64,000 nt of DNA. Source: Bacilli bacterium. GTDB taxonomy: Bacteria; Bacillota_I; Bacilli_A; RFN20; CAG-826. Shown here one piece after another: positions 26,792-36,422 of the stretch. The stretch's first letter is position 1; every line of letters starts with the position of its first letter. The position numbers and the translations under genes are program-made. The notes under the pieces were generated by a model, which was not told the origin of the DNA, searched no databases, and saw only the letters and a list, made by a program, of their open reading frames with translations. Where the stretch lies: positions 164,471-228,470 of the forward strand of contig JAFRPF010000016.1 in NCBI GenBank assembly GCA_017429285.1, written 5' to 3'.

Positions 26792-28929
26792 TATTTCAAA
26801 TATAAAATTTGCACGCTAAGAGGTGGCAAAATACCATTCTTGACGTGAATTTTATCCCCTTTATTGATCAAATCTGTTAACAAGTAATAGTAATCATCTA
26901 ATTCATATGTTTTATTTTCATTACTGGGATTAATCAAAACAGCGAATTTTTTATATTGAGAGAATTCTCCGGCTTTTTCATTCGATAGAGCGATAATGCC
27001 GTTTCCCCAATAATCAATCGTTGTAAAGGCTTTAATTCCTTCATCGACATTTTTGATATTAAGCAATGATAAAAGATTCTTTTTAAAATAGATGAACTGA
27101 GATAAAAATCTCACCATTTCAAATCTTTCATCCACTAATGCCCAATCCATATTATTAACTTTTAATACATTATATGTATTATCTAAACCATTTTTGCTTA
27201 AACCAATCTCTTGGCCCATATGGATAAAAGTCATACCAAACGATAAAACGTTTAAGGTGTTAGCAAACCACACACGTTTTAATAATGTTTGTTGGTCATC
27301 TTCTGGGTTAGAGAAAGATAATTTATCGTAAAGAGTGTTGTTATCATGACATTCGATATAATTTAACGATTGATTCGCTGATAAATAACGTTTCTTATAT
27401 GGTTTATCAAGCATGCTACCGAGCATCACATAAGTGAATAAGTCTTTGTTATCAGCGTTTCCACCCACAAAACCTTTTTGAGTGATGTTATCTTTAAAAT
27501 TACCGCCTCTTAAGACATCACGATATAAATCGTTAAAGAAACCGATATTTGGCATCTTAGAAGCATTCTCACTACACGCTTTCTTTTCAAATGGTAATTC
27601 GATGCCCATATTCCAGCCTTCACCATAGAAAATGGTATCTTTTTTCATTTTCTTACAGGCTTCATAGCTACGATTAATAGTGTCGATATCGATTAAACCC
27701 ATCAAATCGAAGCGGAAACCATCGATGTCAAAGACATCGGTAAAATATGTTAAAGACTCATAAATGGCCTTGCTAGCCATCTTTCTTTCACTAGCAAAAT
27801 CATCCCCACATCCAGAAGCACAAGCGGGTAAACCAGAACTTCTTTTTCTATAGAAATAATTTGGAACTACTTTTTCAAAAGCGGTATACATAAATTCATA
27901 GAGATGGTTATAAACAACATCCATAACGACACGTATATTATTAGCGTGTAATTTATCCACCATTTCTCTAAATTCATATAATCGCGCCATCGGTAAATAT
28001 GGGTCATTAGCATAGCTACCTTCAAGGGCGAAGAAAGAAATTGGATTATAGCCCCAGTTATAAGCAATATTTGGATTAGCGTCATCCGCACCTAAAAAAT
28101 CGATGACTGGTAATATTTGTAAATGAGTAATGCCAAGCATCTTTAAATAATCTAATCCAGCAGGATTATTGCCTTTGGTATGACGTTTTTCTTCGACCAT
28201 ACCTAAATATTTGCCTTTATTAACAATATCGGAATGTTTATCTTCGCTGAAGTCACGGATGGAAGTTTCATATATAATGGCGTCCGCTGGTTCGTTAATA
28301 ACGTTTTTCGGAGCAATCTTTTTCATCTTTTTAATCGCTTCCACATCAACAACGGCCGAATATTTACTATTAAATGAAACACCTTTTCCCCAAGGATCGA
28401 TACTATCAGTTAAAACACCGCTATTATTGACGATGTAATAATATTTTTTATTTAATAAATCACCTTTGATAGCGCTTCGGAATACACCTTTATCACCTCT
28501 CACCATCGTATAGGTTTTAAAATCATCCCCGTCTTCCACTCTTAAAGAAACATCGCTAGCTAATGGAGCCCAGAGATTAAATTTAGTTTCTTCTTTTGTA
28601 TAAATGGCCCCTAAATCATCCCCATCATAATAAAATTTCTCGTCGAAATCTGGGAATGTAGTGGCGTTAGAAACATCGATATTAATTCTTGGAAATCCTT
28701 CTAAAAGCAAAACATAACGATGTCCATATTCAAATGCCGTAGGAAGTTCTAATTCATATAAAGAAACATTATTATTAGACATATGTCTAATGGTTTTTAA
28801 TTTTATCTTTTCTTCCTCATCTTTCACTAAAAAGAATGAAGGGAAGTTAGGTAAAGTTACCGCGGTAAAAAGCATCACAGTAATCTTATTAGGAGAAGTT
28901 AAATTAGCTTGAAAATAAGTGTTTTTCAT
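26791..28929 (-). CDS. pulA: Type I pullulanase (GH13 debranching enzyme)
   Basis: 712 residues, no signal peptide, so cytoplasmic. A CBM48-like N-terminal part (about 100-200) is followed by the GH13 barrel: YNWGYNPISFFA (the pullulanase signature), DVVYNH, GFRFDLMGLID with the nucleophile Asp, GEGWN with the acid Glu, and ECHDNNTL with the transition-state Asp. It hydrolyses alpha-1,6 branches of glycogen or imported branched maltodextrin. It sits 2 bp after ftsK, an unusual placement without other glycan genes. Confidence 0.94.
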   Translation of the reverse strand: MKNTYFQANLTSPNKITVMLFTAVTLPNFPSFFLVKDEEEKIKLKTIRHMSNNNVSLYELELPTAFEYGHRYVLLLEGFPRINIDVSNATTFPDFDEKFYYDGDDLGAIYTKEETKFNLWAPLASDVSLRVEDGDDFKTYTMVRGDKGVFRSAIKGDLLNKKYYYIVNNSGVLTDSIDPWGKGVSFNSKYSAVVDVEAIKKMKKIAPKNVINEPADAIIYETSIRDFSEDKHSDIVNKGKYLGMVEEKRHTKGNNPAGLDYLKMLGITHLQILPVIDFLGADDANPNIAYNWGYNPISFFALEGSYANDPYLPMARLYEFREMVDKLHANNIRVVMDVVYNHLYEFMYTAFEKVVPNYFYRKRSSGLPACASGCGDDFASERKMASKAIYESLTYFTDVFDIDGFRFDLMGLIDIDTINRSYEACKKMKKDTIFYGEGWNMGIELPFEKKACSENASKMPNIGFFNDLYRDVLRGGNFKDNITQKGFVGGNADNKDLFTYVMLGSMLDKPYKKRYLSANQSLNYIECHDNNTLYDKLSFSNPEDDQQTLLKRVWFANTLNVLSFGMTFIHMGQEIGLSKNGLDNTYNVLKVNNMDWALVDERFEMVRFLSQFIYFKKNLLSLLNIKNVDEGIKAFTTIDYWGNGIIALSNEKAGEFSQYKKFAVLINPSNENKTYELDDYYYLLTDLINKGDKIHVKNGILPPLSVQILYLK

Positions 28930-28931
28930 AA

Positions 28932-31541
28932 TTATTCGCTGACATCATAACTGACTGGTATATCAGTTTCGGGATTTCCATCATAGAATTTGTCATGCAC
29001 TAAAACTGGGCAGCCTTTATTACCATCTGGAACAGTTCCCACGATTCCTTCTTGTTGGAGACGTTTAAAGAATCGACCAGCGCGGTTAAAGCCGACACCC
29101 ATATCTCTTTGGATTTTAGACATGGACATATATTCGTTCGCCATCACAAATTCTTTGACGGCTTGATATTTATCTTCTTCACTATTTTCTGCCATCGCTT
29201 GGAAATCAGTAGAAACTAGTAATTGATTAGCTTCTTGTTTGCTTGCGGTTTCTAAGTTACAGAAATTTGGATCATACATACATTCGTAATGTTCTTTTAG
29301 ATAACCGACGATGTGCAAAATCTCTTTATTTTGGATAAAACATCCTTGTAAACGCACCATACCAACACGGCTCACAAGAGGAGATTGAACAAGCATATCG
29401 CCCTTACCTAATAAGGTTTCCGCTCCACCTTCACCAAGGATGGTAATGGAGTCAGTCGCAGAAGCCACCATCAAAGCGACACGGGTTGGTAAGTTAGCTT
29501 TAATAACACCAGTAATGACATTGGTGGATGGTCTTTGCGTAGCAATTAACATATGGATGCCGGCGGCACGTGCCTTTTGAGCGATAGAAACAATTGGTTG
29601 GGAGATGTCTTTACAAACATCCACTAAATCGGCATATTCATCGATAAAGACAACAATATATGGCATCTTTTCTAAGATTGGGTTCTCTTCTCTAAGTTCG
29701 TTATATTGTTTGATATTTGAACAGCCAGAATCTTTTAAGATTTTATAACGTCTATTCATCTCATCCACTAATTTAGATAAGGTGAGTTTTGCGATATTAG
29801 CATCATCAATAATTGGACATAAAAGATGAGGCATACCTTCATATTTAGAGAATTCAACTTGTTTTGGATCGATCATCACAAGCTTTAAATCTTCTGGTGA
29901 ATTACGCATGATTAAAGTACAGATCACGGAATGGTTAAAGATAGATTTACCAGAACCAGTAGTACCCGCCACTAATAAGTGTGGGAATTCATCGAAATCC
30001 GCGGAAATATATTTACCATCGATGCTTTTACCAAAGACCACTTTAAGTGGATGTTTCTTCACCTCTGGTAATGATTCATAAACTTCCTTAAAGGAAACGG
30101 TGGTAATTTTGGCGTTAGGAACTTCTAAGCCAGAACAATTTTTACCTTCCACAATCTGTTCAAAACGCGCACTCGCACCTTTTAAACGGATGGAAATATC
30201 GGATATTAATTTTTCGACACTCTTTACAGAAACATTGCTATCGTATTCGATATCGTATCTAGTAACGCCAGGACCGACGACAAAGGAAGTACAATGCGCC
30301 CCAATTCTAAAGTCGTTAAAGAATTGATTAATAACAATCATTCTTTCTTCCGCTAAAGCGTTATTAGCATCTAAGGCATCTTGAATCTCGATAGTCTCTA
30401 ATAAAGCGGATGATGGAGGAACCCATTTAATTGGTTTTCTAACCACTACTTCTTCTTGAGTAACTATTTGAGGCTCTTCCATAACTTTTTCTGTTTCTTC
30501 ATAAACTGGAGCTTCAGCAGATTTAGGAGCGTTAACAGGTTCTAAAAATTCTGGTTTTGTGGCTAATAATTCCTCATTAACCATCGGTTTTTCATCGAAA
30601 TTTAATTGTAATTGTTCGTTAATCGCACTTTCCTTGTTCGCTTTTAATAAAGCTTGTTCGGGAGTAAGTGGTTCTTCTTTAATAGCATTTGGAGAAACTA
30701 GGGGTTTAGCTAAAAATTTATTAAATAAAGCCGGGGTGAAATTGCTATTTCCGCTAAAGGGTTGAGTTAATGAAGAATTAATTTGATTATTATTTGGATA
30801 AGGAAGAGGACTTTCTTGCACTCTTTCCACTTTTTCTTCATTATTATCAATTCGATTAGCAGTAGCGATCGCATCATAATTTTCTACGCGATAAGAGTTT
30901 TTATTAATAGAGACACTTCTTTCCGGTTTTTCTTCCGCTACCTTTTTAGTTTTATTGATACCTAAAATCTTCTTAATTTGTGGATAGAAGATAATAAAAG
31001 CACCGATTAATAAAATTAAAATGGAGAAGAACCAAGCGGAAGCCTTCGCTCCATTAAAGGAAAATAAAGCCACTAAGAAATAACCGATAAATCCACCGCC
31101 GAATTTATTACCGGAAAAAACATTGATGAATTTAGCGGACCAATAGCCATTAAAAGTGCCCTGTTTATTAACATCGACATTATTGATGACATCTTTATAT
31201 CGATTAGCAAAATCATTTAATCTTAATGGATCATCTTTACTTAAAACGATTAATGTTGAAATCATTAACGCGGAGATAAAAATAACAATAATCCCCACTG
31301 CGATATGATTGAATTTAATATTAGCCCTCTTCTCTTTAAAAAAGAGAAATAAACCATAAGCATAAGTTAAGATATAGATTATAAAACTGCCTAAACCAAA
31401 GAGATATAAAAATGGTAAGGCAAATAATCTAGCGACATAACCGACATTTAAAATTAAAACGACGGAAAATAGACATAAAGCTATGCCGGAGAAGAAGGAG
31501 AAATATTTATTATCGATATCTTTAACTTTGTTATTCGCCAT
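28932..31541 (-). CDS. ftsK: FtsK/SpoIIIE DNA translocase
   Basis: 869 residues. About four N-terminal membrane segments (residues 15-185), a charged low-complexity linker, then the RecA-like motor with Walker A GTTGSGKS and IDEYADL as Walker B. The C-terminal gamma winged helix (MSMSKIQRDMGVGFNRAGR) reads polar DNA signals. It pumps chromosome DNA at the division septum. The -10 TATAAT ends 8 nt before the ATG, with TAGACA 18 bp further up and no Shine-Dalgarno: a predicted leaderless transcript covering ftsK-pulA-plsC. Confidence 0.96.
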   Translation of the reverse strand: MANNKVKDIDNKYFSFFSGIALCLFSVVLILNVGYVARLFALPFLYLFGLGSFIIYILTYAYGLFLFFKEKRANIKFNHIAVGIIVIFISALMISTLIVLSKDDPLRLNDFANRYKDVINNVDVNKQGTFNGYWSAKFINVFSGNKFGGGFIGYFLVALFSFNGAKASAWFFSILILLIGAFIIFYPQIKKILGINKTKKVAEEKPERSVSINKNSYRVENYDAIATANRIDNNEEKVERVQESPLPYPNNNQINSSLTQPFSGNSNFTPALFNKFLAKPLVSPNAIKEEPLTPEQALLKANKESAINEQLQLNFDEKPMVNEELLATKPEFLEPVNAPKSAEAPVYEETEKVMEEPQIVTQEEVVVRKPIKWVPPSSALLETIEIQDALDANNALAEERMIVINQFFNDFRIGAHCTSFVVGPGVTRYDIEYDSNVSVKSVEKLISDISIRLKGASARFEQIVEGKNCSGLEVPNAKITTVSFKEVYESLPEVKKHPLKVVFGKSIDGKYISADFDEFPHLLVAGTTGSGKSIFNHSVICTLIMRNSPEDLKLVMIDPKQVEFSKYEGMPHLLCPIIDDANIAKLTLSKLVDEMNRRYKILKDSGCSNIKQYNELREENPILEKMPYIVVFIDEYADLVDVCKDISQPIVSIAQKARAAGIHMLIATQRPSTNVITGVIKANLPTRVALMVASATDSITILGEGGAETLLGKGDMLVQSPLVSRVGMVRLQGCFIQNKEILHIVGYLKEHYECMYDPNFCNLETASKQEANQLLVSTDFQAMAENSEEDKYQAVKEFVMANEYMSMSKIQRDMGVGFNRAGRFFKRLQQEGIVGTVPDGNKGCPVLVHDKFYDGNPETDIPVSYDVSE

Positions 31542-31548
31542 ACTAAAT

Positions 31549-31578
31549 ATTATAAGCGCGTGCTTATGCGTATGTCTA
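31549..31578 (-). promoter_or_regulatory. Promoter of ftsK-pulA-plsC
   Basis: Reverse-strand TAGACA (31573-31578), 18-bp spacer, TATAAT (31549-31554). The box ends 8 nt before the ftsK ATG, which places +1 on or next to the start codon. Confidence 0.65.
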
Positions 31579-31594
31579 ATGAAATTTCACAAAA

Positions 31595-31615
31595 AAAGCA
31601 CAATTCATGTGCTTT
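31595..31615 (-). terminator. Terminator of the RNase J-like gene, overlapping its stop
   Basis: AAAGCAC / GTGCTTT stem with a 7-nt loop, followed on the reverse strand by TTTTG. The TAA stop (31614-31616) is partly inside the stem. Confidence 0.82.
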
Positions 31616-33302
31616 AATTAACGACTTCTATAATTGGTAAGATATAAGGCTCTCGACCGTTTTCTCGTTTTATAAATCTTTTCGCCCTTTCGGAAGTATT
31701 TTCTTTCACTTTTTCGATGTCGAAATGTCCGCTTAAGAAGGAAGTTTTGATCTCATCCACAAATATTGTGGAAATCGATTTTAACAAAGGTTCTGCTTCT
31801 TTTACATAGACAAATCCACGCATCTGACAATCTGGTCCACCGATAATCTCTTGTCTAGCTAAATCAACAGTCGCAGCGATAACCACGACTCCGTCTTGAG
31901 CCAATTCAAGACGATCAGAGATGACACTACTTCCAAGGTGAGAAGAACCAGTTCCATCCACTAAAAGTGGATCAGTAACAATCTTATTCACGCTATTTGG
32001 TATTAACTGTGGACGAGACTTTCCATCAAAGATTAATTGTGTGCCATTATCCATGATGAAAACATTGTTGTGAGTGAGACCAATTCCTAAAGATAATGCT
32101 AATTTAGCATTAGCCATCATATTAACGAAATTACCACGGACTGGTAAATAATATTTTGGTCTTAAAGAAGTGAGGAAGAATTTTAAGTCATCTTCTCTAG
32201 CGTGCATGGAAACGATTTGATCTTTTTTAATCCATAAAACCTCACAACCTGTACGATAGATATTGTCCATACTTTTAGTACACATCGTTTCTAATGTTGG
32301 GCGAGGTAAGGAAACATTTATAAAGATATCTTTTTCATTTAAATTGATACGTTTATCATCATTTTGATGACTTCCAAGGCGACTCATTTCTTGATATAAA
32401 TCATCGTCTAAACCGATCATTAAAATGACCAAATCTTTTTCTCTCACTCTTAAGAGTGATTCTTTATCAACAAAGTCCACACCCGCTAGTACTGCCGGTA
32501 AACCTTCTTGTCCAAATTTAATCGCTCGTCTAGTGTAATCGTTATAGCAATAAACTTTCTTATTATATTTACGACACAAAGACATAATTTCATCGATTCT
32601 AAAGATGTTTTGCCAGAAGCAGCAGATAAATATTCTTTTATCTTCATCTCTAAATTGTTTTTCGATTAATTTCGTAACACGATGTTTTGGAGAACAATAA
32701 CCAGGTTTAGTGGCCGTTTTACTTTCACTCATAAGGAGCAAAATATCTTTTTCTGAAAGATCCTCTAAGGCTTTTAAGTCGAAATAATATCTTTTATCAG
32801 TTCCGGAGAAATCGATGATAAAGTCGCTGGTATAAACGACATATCCTTGATCGGTATAAATAGCGACACCACTGCTATCGACGGTGTTATGACAAGTTTG
32901 GAAAAATCTTACTTCTCTACCGGCGATATTAATCACATCACTAGGATTAACAAATGTCGCTTTTGGAAGGAAAGAGATATTTTTACTTCTCGCTTGTCCC
33001 ACCATTAAGAAATAGGTAGTTTTAGAACAATATATCGGCGCTGGAGCGGCGCTATAAAAATACTTTAAGCCGGACATCGATTCGTCATGGCCATGGGTAA
33101 TAATATAAGCTTTAATACGATTCTTATTTTTAATAAGATAATCAGGGTTTGGGGCGATATAGTCCACTCCTGGAATGGTTTTATCAGGTAAGGATGTACC
33201 ACAATCCAAAACGAAAATATCATCGTTAATTTCAACGACGTAACAATCGCGACCATTTTCGTCTAATCCAGCAAGTGCAAAAACTTTAACTAAATCCGCC
33301 AT
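31614..33302 (-). CDS. RNase J-family protein with altered metal-site residues
   Basis: 562 residues: metallo-beta-lactamase plus beta-CASP and C-terminal domains, the RNase J layout for mRNA and rRNA turnover. The canonical HGHEDH motif reads HGHDES at 70-75, so Asp is replaced by Glu and the last His by Ser. His138 and Asp160 are kept. The later PVHGE motif reads PVRGN, with Arg388 in place of the metal His. SMHA (364-367) remains. This pattern suggests a weak or inactive RNase J2-like paralogue that pairs with a true RNase J elsewhere. Good Shine-Dalgarno AGGGGG. It has its own promoter and terminator. Confidence 0.9.
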   Translation of the reverse strand: MADLVKVFALAGLDENGRDCYVVEINDDIFVLDCGTSLPDKTIPGVDYIAPNPDYLIKNKNRIKAYIITHGHDESMSGLKYFYSAAPAPIYCSKTTYFLMVGQARSKNISFLPKATFVNPSDVINIAGREVRFFQTCHNTVDSSGVAIYTDQGYVVYTSDFIIDFSGTDKRYYFDLKALEDLSEKDILLLMSESKTATKPGYCSPKHRVTKLIEKQFRDEDKRIFICCFWQNIFRIDEIMSLCRKYNKKVYCYNDYTRRAIKFGQEGLPAVLAGVDFVDKESLLRVREKDLVILMIGLDDDLYQEMSRLGSHQNDDKRINLNEKDIFINVSLPRPTLETMCTKSMDNIYRTGCEVLWIKKDQIVSMHAREDDLKFFLTSLRPKYYLPVRGNFVNMMANAKLALSLGIGLTHNNVFIMDNGTQLIFDGKSRPQLIPNSVNKIVTDPLLVDGTGSSHLGSSVISDRLELAQDGVVVIAATVDLARQEIIGGPDCQMRGFVYVKEAEPLLKSISTIFVDEIKTSFLSGHFDIEKVKENTSERAKRFIKRENGREPYILPIIEVVN

Positions 33303-33351
33303 TACATTCCCCCTATATTTAGATCATTGACTATGTCTAATATCTAATCAA

Positions 33352-33381
33352 ATTATATCTTTTTACTAAAAGATTAATCAA
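33352..33381 (-). promoter_or_regulatory. Promoter of the RNase J-like gene
   Basis: Reverse-strand TTGATT (33376-33381), 18-bp spacer, TATAAT (33352-33357). The -35 overlaps the end of the DUF1667 gene. The leader would be about 40 nt, with Shine-Dalgarno AGGGGG. Confidence 0.65.
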
Positions 33382-33715
33382 TATTTTTTGTGATGAGTAA
33401 ATCAACACCTAAACCGAGGATGTCTTTTTTAACAACATCTCCGATATGTGTGGGTGCGCTAACACTTAATTTATTGATCTCATCCATCAGTTCAAAAATT
33501 TTCCCTTTTGGAATCGCTCCACTAGTTTTCACGGAAACCAATAAATCATCACGATTATTCACTCTCACTGAGGAGGTGATTGTTCTCACTGGATTAGTTA
33601 ATTCACTAATCGCATATTGTTTGCCTCTAGGACAGCTATTACCGGTGACGTTCATATTATCATCAACGCTTAAACGGCAACCTCTTGGGCAGATAATGCA
33701 AGTAAATTCCTTCAT
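33374..33715 (-). CDS. DUF1667 Cys-rich protein (glycerol-3-phosphate dehydrogenase partner)
   Basis: 113 residues starting MKEFTCIICPRGCRL, with Cys pairs CxxCPRGC and GNSCPRG at the N-terminus, a likely metal or Fe-S site. DUF1667 proteins are the third member of a three-gene set with a GlpA-like dehydrogenase and an FAD/NAD oxidoreductase, exactly the genes upstream here (2-bp gap). The biochemical role is not known to me; electron transfer or cofactor assembly is inference. Confidence 0.88.
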   Translation of the reverse strand: MKEFTCIICPRGCRLSVDDNMNVTGNSCPRGKQYAISELTNPVRTITSSVRVNNRDDLLVSVKTSGAIPKGKIFELMDEINKLSVSAPTHIGDVVKKDILGLGVDLLITKNID

Positions 33716-33717
33716 AA

Positions 33718-34965
33718 TTATCTCTCCTCAAGTCTCAAAGAGACTTCTTTATCAACATTCGCTAATTTGTCCTTACTTAATTTAACCATCACCATTTCAC
33801 TTGGAATAAGGACGGGCTTAAACATTTTAGCGACTAATTCACCATTACTTTCAATGATTAAATTGACGTCTTTTACCGGTTTTCTAACACGGAATTTAAA
33901 GGTCACATCTTCTTCATTATCTTTATTGATTTCTTGTGGTACGACATAGGAAATACCATCTTTTGGGGTAACCACAATTTTCTCACCACGTTTGAACTCA
34001 CCTTTTAAATATTCCGCTGCCCCATGACCAGCTAATCGACCTTCATCAGTCACAAAATCGACGACGTCATGAACATGTAAACAGTTACCAGCGGAGAAGA
34101 TACCTTCAATCATGGTTTCCATATGTTCATTAACTTTGGCGCCTTTGGTGGAGCTTGTTGGGCAATCTATATAATCTAATAAGGATATATAAGGAATTAA
34201 ACCAACAGAAAGAATTAAAGTATCACATTCGATTTCCATCTCGGTTCCTGGGATAAATTGCATCTTTTCGTCAACCGCGGATAAAATAACTTTCTCTAAA
34301 CGGTCTTTACCGATGACTTTAGAGACACTTCTACTTAAGTAGAGAGGGATATTATAATCGTTTAAACATTGCGCAATATTACGGTTTAAACCATTACTAT
34401 AGGGCATTATTTCACTAACACAGATGACTTTGGCGCCTTCAAGTGTTAAACGTCTAGCCATAATTAAGCCGATATCACCACTACCTAAAATGACCACTCT
34501 TTTACCACATAAATAACCGTGGATATTTAAATATTTTTGAGCGGTACCTGCAGTAATGATGCCAGAGCATCTATCACCTGGGATTTGAATGGCGCCTGCT
34601 CCTCTTTCATAGCAGCCTGTGGCCATGACAATTGCCTTCGCTTTAATTTTGAAAACGCCTTCTTTTTTGCTTGATATAGTCACTATTTTTTCTCGAGTCA
34701 TATCGATGACCATAGAAGAGGTCATATAAGGAATTTTTAATTCCTCAACTTGAGAAACAAATCTCGCTAAATATTCTGGACCAGATAACTCTTCTTTAAA
34801 TTCAGTTAATCCGAAACCATTATGAATACATTGGTTTAAGATGCCACCTAAATTTTCATCTCTTTCGACGATTAAGATATCATTAATTCCTTCTTTTTTG
34901 GCTTGGATAGCCGCGGCCATACCAGCAGAGCCACCACCGATAACTAATAAATCAACTGTTCTCAT
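33718..34965 (-). CDS. FAD-dependent NAD(P)-linked oxidoreductase of the GlpA/DUF1667 set
   Basis: 415 residues of the pyridine nucleotide-disulfide family. FAD site VIGGGSAGMAAAIQA (7-21), ATGCYERGAGAIQIPG, NAD site VILGSGDIGLIMARRL and a late GIFSAGN FAD motif. No redox-active CxxxxC pair is present. It probably passes electrons between the GlpA-like dehydrogenase and NAD(P). The gene is 1 bp from glpA-like upstream and 2 bp from DUF1667 downstream. Confidence 0.87.
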   Translation of the reverse strand: MRTVDLLVIGGGSAGMAAAIQAKKEGINDILIVERDENLGGILNQCIHNGFGLTEFKEELSGPEYLARFVSQVEELKIPYMTSSMVIDMTREKIVTISSKKEGVFKIKAKAIVMATGCYERGAGAIQIPGDRCSGIITAGTAQKYLNIHGYLCGKRVVILGSGDIGLIMARRLTLEGAKVICVSEIMPYSNGLNRNIAQCLNDYNIPLYLSRSVSKVIGKDRLEKVILSAVDEKMQFIPGTEMEIECDTLILSVGLIPYISLLDYIDCPTSSTKGAKVNEHMETMIEGIFSAGNCLHVHDVVDFVTDEGRLAGHGAAEYLKGEFKRGEKIVVTPKDGISYVVPQEINKDNEEDVTFKFRVRKPVKDVNLIIESNGELVAKMFKPVLIPSEMVMVKLSKDKLANVDKEVSLRLEER

Positions 34966-34966
34966 C

Positions 34967-36409
34967 TTATCTGCCCCCCTTGATCTTCTCTAATAGGATG
35001 GGTGAAAATTCACCATCATAGTTAATCTCTAATGGAGAGACTCCATAATACTTGGCTAAGATTAAAACGACACGTGGTTGACAGAAACCACCTTGGCATT
35101 TGCCAAATCCCGCTCTTGTTCTTCTTTTTAAAGCTTTTACAGAATGAGGTGGATTACTTCTTGATAAAACATCAAGGATTTCTCCTAATGTCACCTTCTC
35201 ACAATTACAGATGATTTCACTATAATTTAGATGTTCATTGGAGAATTTATAATTATCTTCTCTCATCTCATTATATAAACGATGATATTTTCTTACTTTT
35301 GGATTATAGTTAGCCTTTTCTTTCATAGAAAGAATTGGTTTTACTAATTGTTCGACAACATATTCACCAATGGCTGGAGAAGAAACGAATCCTGGAGATT
35401 CAATACCACCGACATTGATGAAGTTTTTATCTTTTTTACTATATTCGATGACAAAGTCATGTCTGGTGCATGTTGGTCTATTACCCGCAAAAACACGGAT
35501 CACTTGATTAAATGGAATGGAAGGAACCATTTCACTAGCTTGCGCTCTCACATTTTTTAAAGTTGGTGGATCGGTACGATAATCATCTTTTTCGTCGGTT
35601 AATTCACTGGATGGACCGACTAAATAATTTCCGGATGTAGTCATCGTCACTAAAATACCTTTACCTTTTTCACTTGGAAGTGGGAAGATAACATGATTCA
35701 CTAATCCTTCTTTATAATGATCTAATACAAAGTATTCGCCTTTACGAGGAGTGATTTTCCAATCAATAGGTTCCACCATTGAGGCGATCTTATCAGCGTA
35801 GCAACCGGCTGCGTTAATAACAACTTTAGAATAAAACTCTTCTTTTTGAGTTTTGACTTTATAATATTCGCCTTCCTTAACGATGGATGTTACCTCTTCA
35901 TTTAAAAATAATTTCACCCCGTTATCGACGGCGTTTTCGACAGCATGGACCACAAAATTAAAGACATCCACAATTCCAGCGGTTGGGGCGAATAAAGCGC
36001 CTTTCACATTTGGATTGATGTTTGGTTCCATCTTCTTCACTTCTTCCGCGCTTAATAGTTTTACTTCCACGCCGTTTTGCTTACTTCTTTCCGCTAATTC
36101 CTTTAATAAAGGAAGTTGTTCATCATATAAAGCGACGGTTAAAGAACCAACACGATAGAAATTTACATCTAAATCTTCACAAATTTCATCGAACATCTTG
36201 TTACCAAGAACATTAAATTTAGCTTTATTTGTTCCAGGTAATGGGTCGTATCCAGAGTGGATGATCGCACTATTCGCGTTACTTGTTAAATTACCGACAT
36301 CATTTTCCTTATCTAATAAGGCTACTTTGACATCGTATTTGGCTAGATTTCTAGCAATCATGGCACCTGTAACACCAGCGCCGATGATTAATACATCAAA
36401 TCTTTCCAT
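34967..36409 (-). CDS. GlpA-like FAD-dependent glycerol-3-phosphate dehydrogenase with BFD [2Fe-2S] domain
   Basis: 480 residues. The N-terminal FAD site has IIGAGVTGAMIARNL and a DAO-type body (NSAIIHSGYDP, INAAGCYAD, GIESPGFVSSPAIGEYV). The C-terminal BFD-like domain has CNCE and CQGGFC, four Cys for a [2Fe-2S] cluster. This is the clostridial GlpA type rather than the GlpD type. Preceded by AGAGGGGG, 13 bp after the cardiolipin synthase stop. Lipid turnover and glycerol-3-phosphate use may therefore be linked. The substrate is inferred from the family. Confidence 0.88.
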   Translation of the reverse strand: MERFDVLIIGAGVTGAMIARNLAKYDVKVALLDKENDVGNLTSNANSAIIHSGYDPLPGTNKAKFNVLGNKMFDEICEDLDVNFYRVGSLTVALYDEQLPLLKELAERSKQNGVEVKLLSAEEVKKMEPNINPNVKGALFAPTAGIVDVFNFVVHAVENAVDNGVKLFLNEEVTSIVKEGEYYKVKTQKEEFYSKVVINAAGCYADKIASMVEPIDWKITPRKGEYFVLDHYKEGLVNHVIFPLPSEKGKGILVTMTTSGNYLVGPSSELTDEKDDYRTDPPTLKNVRAQASEMVPSIPFNQVIRVFAGNRPTCTRHDFVIEYSKKDKNFINVGGIESPGFVSSPAIGEYVVEQLVKPILSMKEKANYNPKVRKYHRLYNEMREDNYKFSNEHLNYSEIICNCEKVTLGEILDVLSRSNPPHSVKALKRRTRAGFGKCQGGFCQPRVVLILAKYYGVSPLEINYDGEFSPILLEKIKGGR

Positions 36410-36422
36410 AATTCCCCCTCTT

